Positions 62,651 to 64,000 of a stretch of DNA of 64,000 nucleotides are shown here, piece by piece. The DNA comes from Gimesia chilikensis (GTDB lineage: Bacteria; Planctomycetota; Planctomycetia; Planctomycetales; Planctomycetaceae), in NCBI RefSeq assembly GCF_007744075.1, contig NZ_CP036266.1, forward strand, positions 8,150,564-8,214,563, given 5' to 3'. The notes beneath the pieces are model-generated. The model had not been told where the DNA came from, did no database searches, and saw only the letters and a list, made by a program, of their open reading frames with translations. The position numbers were made by a program, and so were the translations under genes. Positions within the stretch are counted from its first letter, which is position 1; the number at the start of each line of letters is the position of its first letter.

Positions 62651-63591
62651 TCTGTCTGCCTTCCTGGCTCGGGACTGCTCCTCCGATATGATGCAGCTAA
62701 TTCTACATCCCAGGGGCGTTGCCGATATTCGTAGACGTTTTCTTTTATGGCCGTTCCTTTGGAATCGAAACTGCGAACGCACACAACTCTCAGATCTGAA
62801 GCACGACTGATGAGAAAACAACCCACCAGCTTTGACTTTGAAAGAGGAGCGCTTTTCACTTGTGCCAGACCAGATTGAAGAAACGAATTCAGCGGAGGAG
62901 ACTCCAGATCAATATCAAGTCTGTCTGGCAGCTGGTACGTCTCATAAGGATTGTCAGATTCGGGAAACCGTTGAGGATGATAGAAGCCTCCATTACGTCG
63001 TGTACGATGTGCAATCTGAATGAGAGTCCCGTCTGCTCCATAAGCTGCGTAAAGTAAATCAGAGGAAGCGTATAAATAAACGAGATACGTTGCGACCGTC
63101 TTCACTTCACTCACAGATAATTGAGAGATGACAGGCGTCTCACCTGTTGACGCTGATATCGTAAATTCAGGCCAGTTGCCTGGTGAAGGTTTCGGAAAGA
63201 ATCGATCATGAAGAACCAGCCTCTGATTGAGGAATCGTTCACTGTCGGGAAGAGAAATCGGGATCGCTTTATATTCATTCCAGTCGATCAGTCTTCCCCC
63301 ACTGAATAAGAATTTCCGTTCGAAACAGAGATTATCGGTCAGCCGATTATTGGAATCATAGATATTAAAAACTCTGAACCGGTGGGGCTGCTCTTTTGTA
63401 TTTAACTCAGATGTATTCTGGTGATCCACATTGATTAGCGAATAGTCTTTGAAGTTAAGCGTAAGCGCTCCATACCGGGCTTGAGGGGCAGAAAATAATT
63501 CCAACAGGAATAAACAGACAACCGTGATAGAACTAATGGCCAGCACCGCAATTGCCAGCGGGACAAACTGACGTTCGAATAAATTCTTCAT
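62647..63591 (-). CDS. Membrane-anchored uncharacterised protein
   Basis: 314 residues from the ATG at 63591. One N-terminal helix ('FVPLAIAVLAISSITVVCLFLLELF') and a large soluble part ('YGALTLNFKDYSLINVDHQN', 'VSEVKTVATYLVYLYASSDLLYAAYGADGTLIQIAHR'). No family recognised. Operon with 62153 (4-base overlap). Confidence 0.6.
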   Translation of the reverse strand: MKNLFERQFVPLAIAVLAISSITVVCLFLLELFSAPQARYGALTLNFKDYSLINVDHQNTSELNTKEQPHRFRVFNIYDSNNRLTDNLCFERKFLFSGGRLIDWNEYKAIPISLPDSERFLNQRLVLHDRFFPKPSPGNWPEFTISASTGETPVISQLSVSEVKTVATYLVYLYASSDLLYAAYGADGTLIQIAHRTRRNGGFYHPQRFPESDNPYETYQLPDRLDIDLESPPLNSFLQSGLAQVKSAPLSKSKLVGCFLISRASDLRVVCVRSFDSKGTAIKENVYEYRQRPWDVELAASYRRSSPEPGRQTE

Positions 63592-63761
63592 CAGCAATAT
63601 ACCCTGGAAAGCTTAGATGCCTCTTAAATGTCCTGACGCAATTCGCCCGCATGAGCACTGTCAGACAGCTCAGCGGGACACTCCAGCATTTCCGTTGGAA
63701 TGCATGCCTTCTCATCACAAGAGCTCGGCAGTATCCCGCACTTAGGCTCCAGCTCGTGTTT

Positions 63762-63986
63762 TTAACTTCTAATCAAAATCGCCAGCACTACCAGTGCCAG
63801 CAGAAACAGAACGACATTAATCCCGAGCGTTGCAATAAAGAAATCGTTAGAAATGCGATTTCGATATAAGCGCACAATCAAGATCGTATTATCAATCATC
63901 ACTGCAGGCATACTCAAAAGTGTTACCCAAAGACAAATCAAAGTCAGCCCCCAACCGCCACTGCCAAAAGGTTCCACACTGCTCAT
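63762..63986 (-). CDS. Small membrane protein, possibly 5' truncated
   Basis: 74 residues from the ATG at 63986, with two hydrophobic helices ('WGLTLICLWVTLLSMPAVMI' and 'FFIATLGINVVLFLLALVVLAILI'). The frame stays open to the window edge ('VPYV' precedes the Met), so the gene may begin beyond 64000. No family recognised. The 170-base gap to 63591 holds nothing evident. Confidence 0.5.
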   Translation of the reverse strand: MSSVEPFGSGGWGLTLICLWVTLLSMPAVMIDNTILIVRLYRNRISNDFFIATLGINVVLFLLALVVLAILIRS

Positions 63987-64000
63987 GACATAAGGAACCA

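Overview
The window comes from a planctomycete chromosome, most likely Planctomycetaceae-like (Gimesia and relatives); that placement is inferred from gene content only. The markers are DUF1501 and DUF1549/DUF1553 haem-c gene pairs, a DUF1552/DUF1592-DUF1588 pair, DUF1559 prepilin-like proteins, three secreted FGly-type sulfatases, PPC-domain proteins, twin-arginine leaders and 3-keto-disaccharide hydrolase-like lectin folds. Most of the window is moderately GC-rich. The stretch from about 25.5 to 32.5 kb is visibly AT-richer.

Layout: 0-1.9 kb holds the end of a DUF1573-like protein and two unknown genes, flanked by two copies of a short dispersed palindromic repeat. 2.2-7.8 kb is a three-gene minus-strand operon (DUF1549/DUF1553 with Big2 domains, DUF1501, PPC protein). 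8-18.6 kb holds a deoxynucleotidase-like HAD protein, a Rieske-PSP1 fusion, an M19 dipeptidase-like protein, an SDR epimerase, an LRR protein, a double alpha/beta-hydrolase, a secreted lectin-like protein, and an ECF sigma / anti-sigma / DUF3106-like operon. 19-25.3 kb holds EboE, an XdhC-family protein, a stand-alone GroES, a ferritin-like protein with a clear promoter and terminator, ApgM, and a TAT-exported protein.

25.5-32.5 kb is an accessory island. It holds a HEPN-motif protein resembling ApeA-type defence proteins, a set of unrecognised immunity-sized proteins, a SUMF1-like gene bracketed by two direct copies of a hairpin-forming repeat, a probable gene remnant, and a small two-repeat protein.

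32.6-47.9 kb returns to the typical planctomycete complement: a 10-TM DMT-like transporter, a PQQ beta-propeller, an SdiA-regulated-like protein, the DUF1552/DUF1588 pair, two overlapping sulfatases, a cyclase-family lipoprotein broken by a frameshift in a run of six Gs, and an alpha/beta-hydrolase. 47.9-64 kb is a mix of small membrane proteins, a gene that changes frame at a perfect inverted repeat, DUF1559 proteins, an SMI1/KNR4 protein and a 38-residue paralogue of its tail, an esterase, a transglutaminase-like protein, a third sulfatase, YjdM, a TRIC-type channel, a phosphotransferase, and a two-gene membrane-protein operon.

The likely joint theme is extracytoplasmic breakdown of sulfated and acetylated polysaccharides (sulfatases, acetyl-xylan-esterase-like hydrolases, haem-c/DUF1501 modules), plus a laterally acquired defence or immunity-like island. 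I saw no tRNA, rRNA, CRISPR array or intact transposase.
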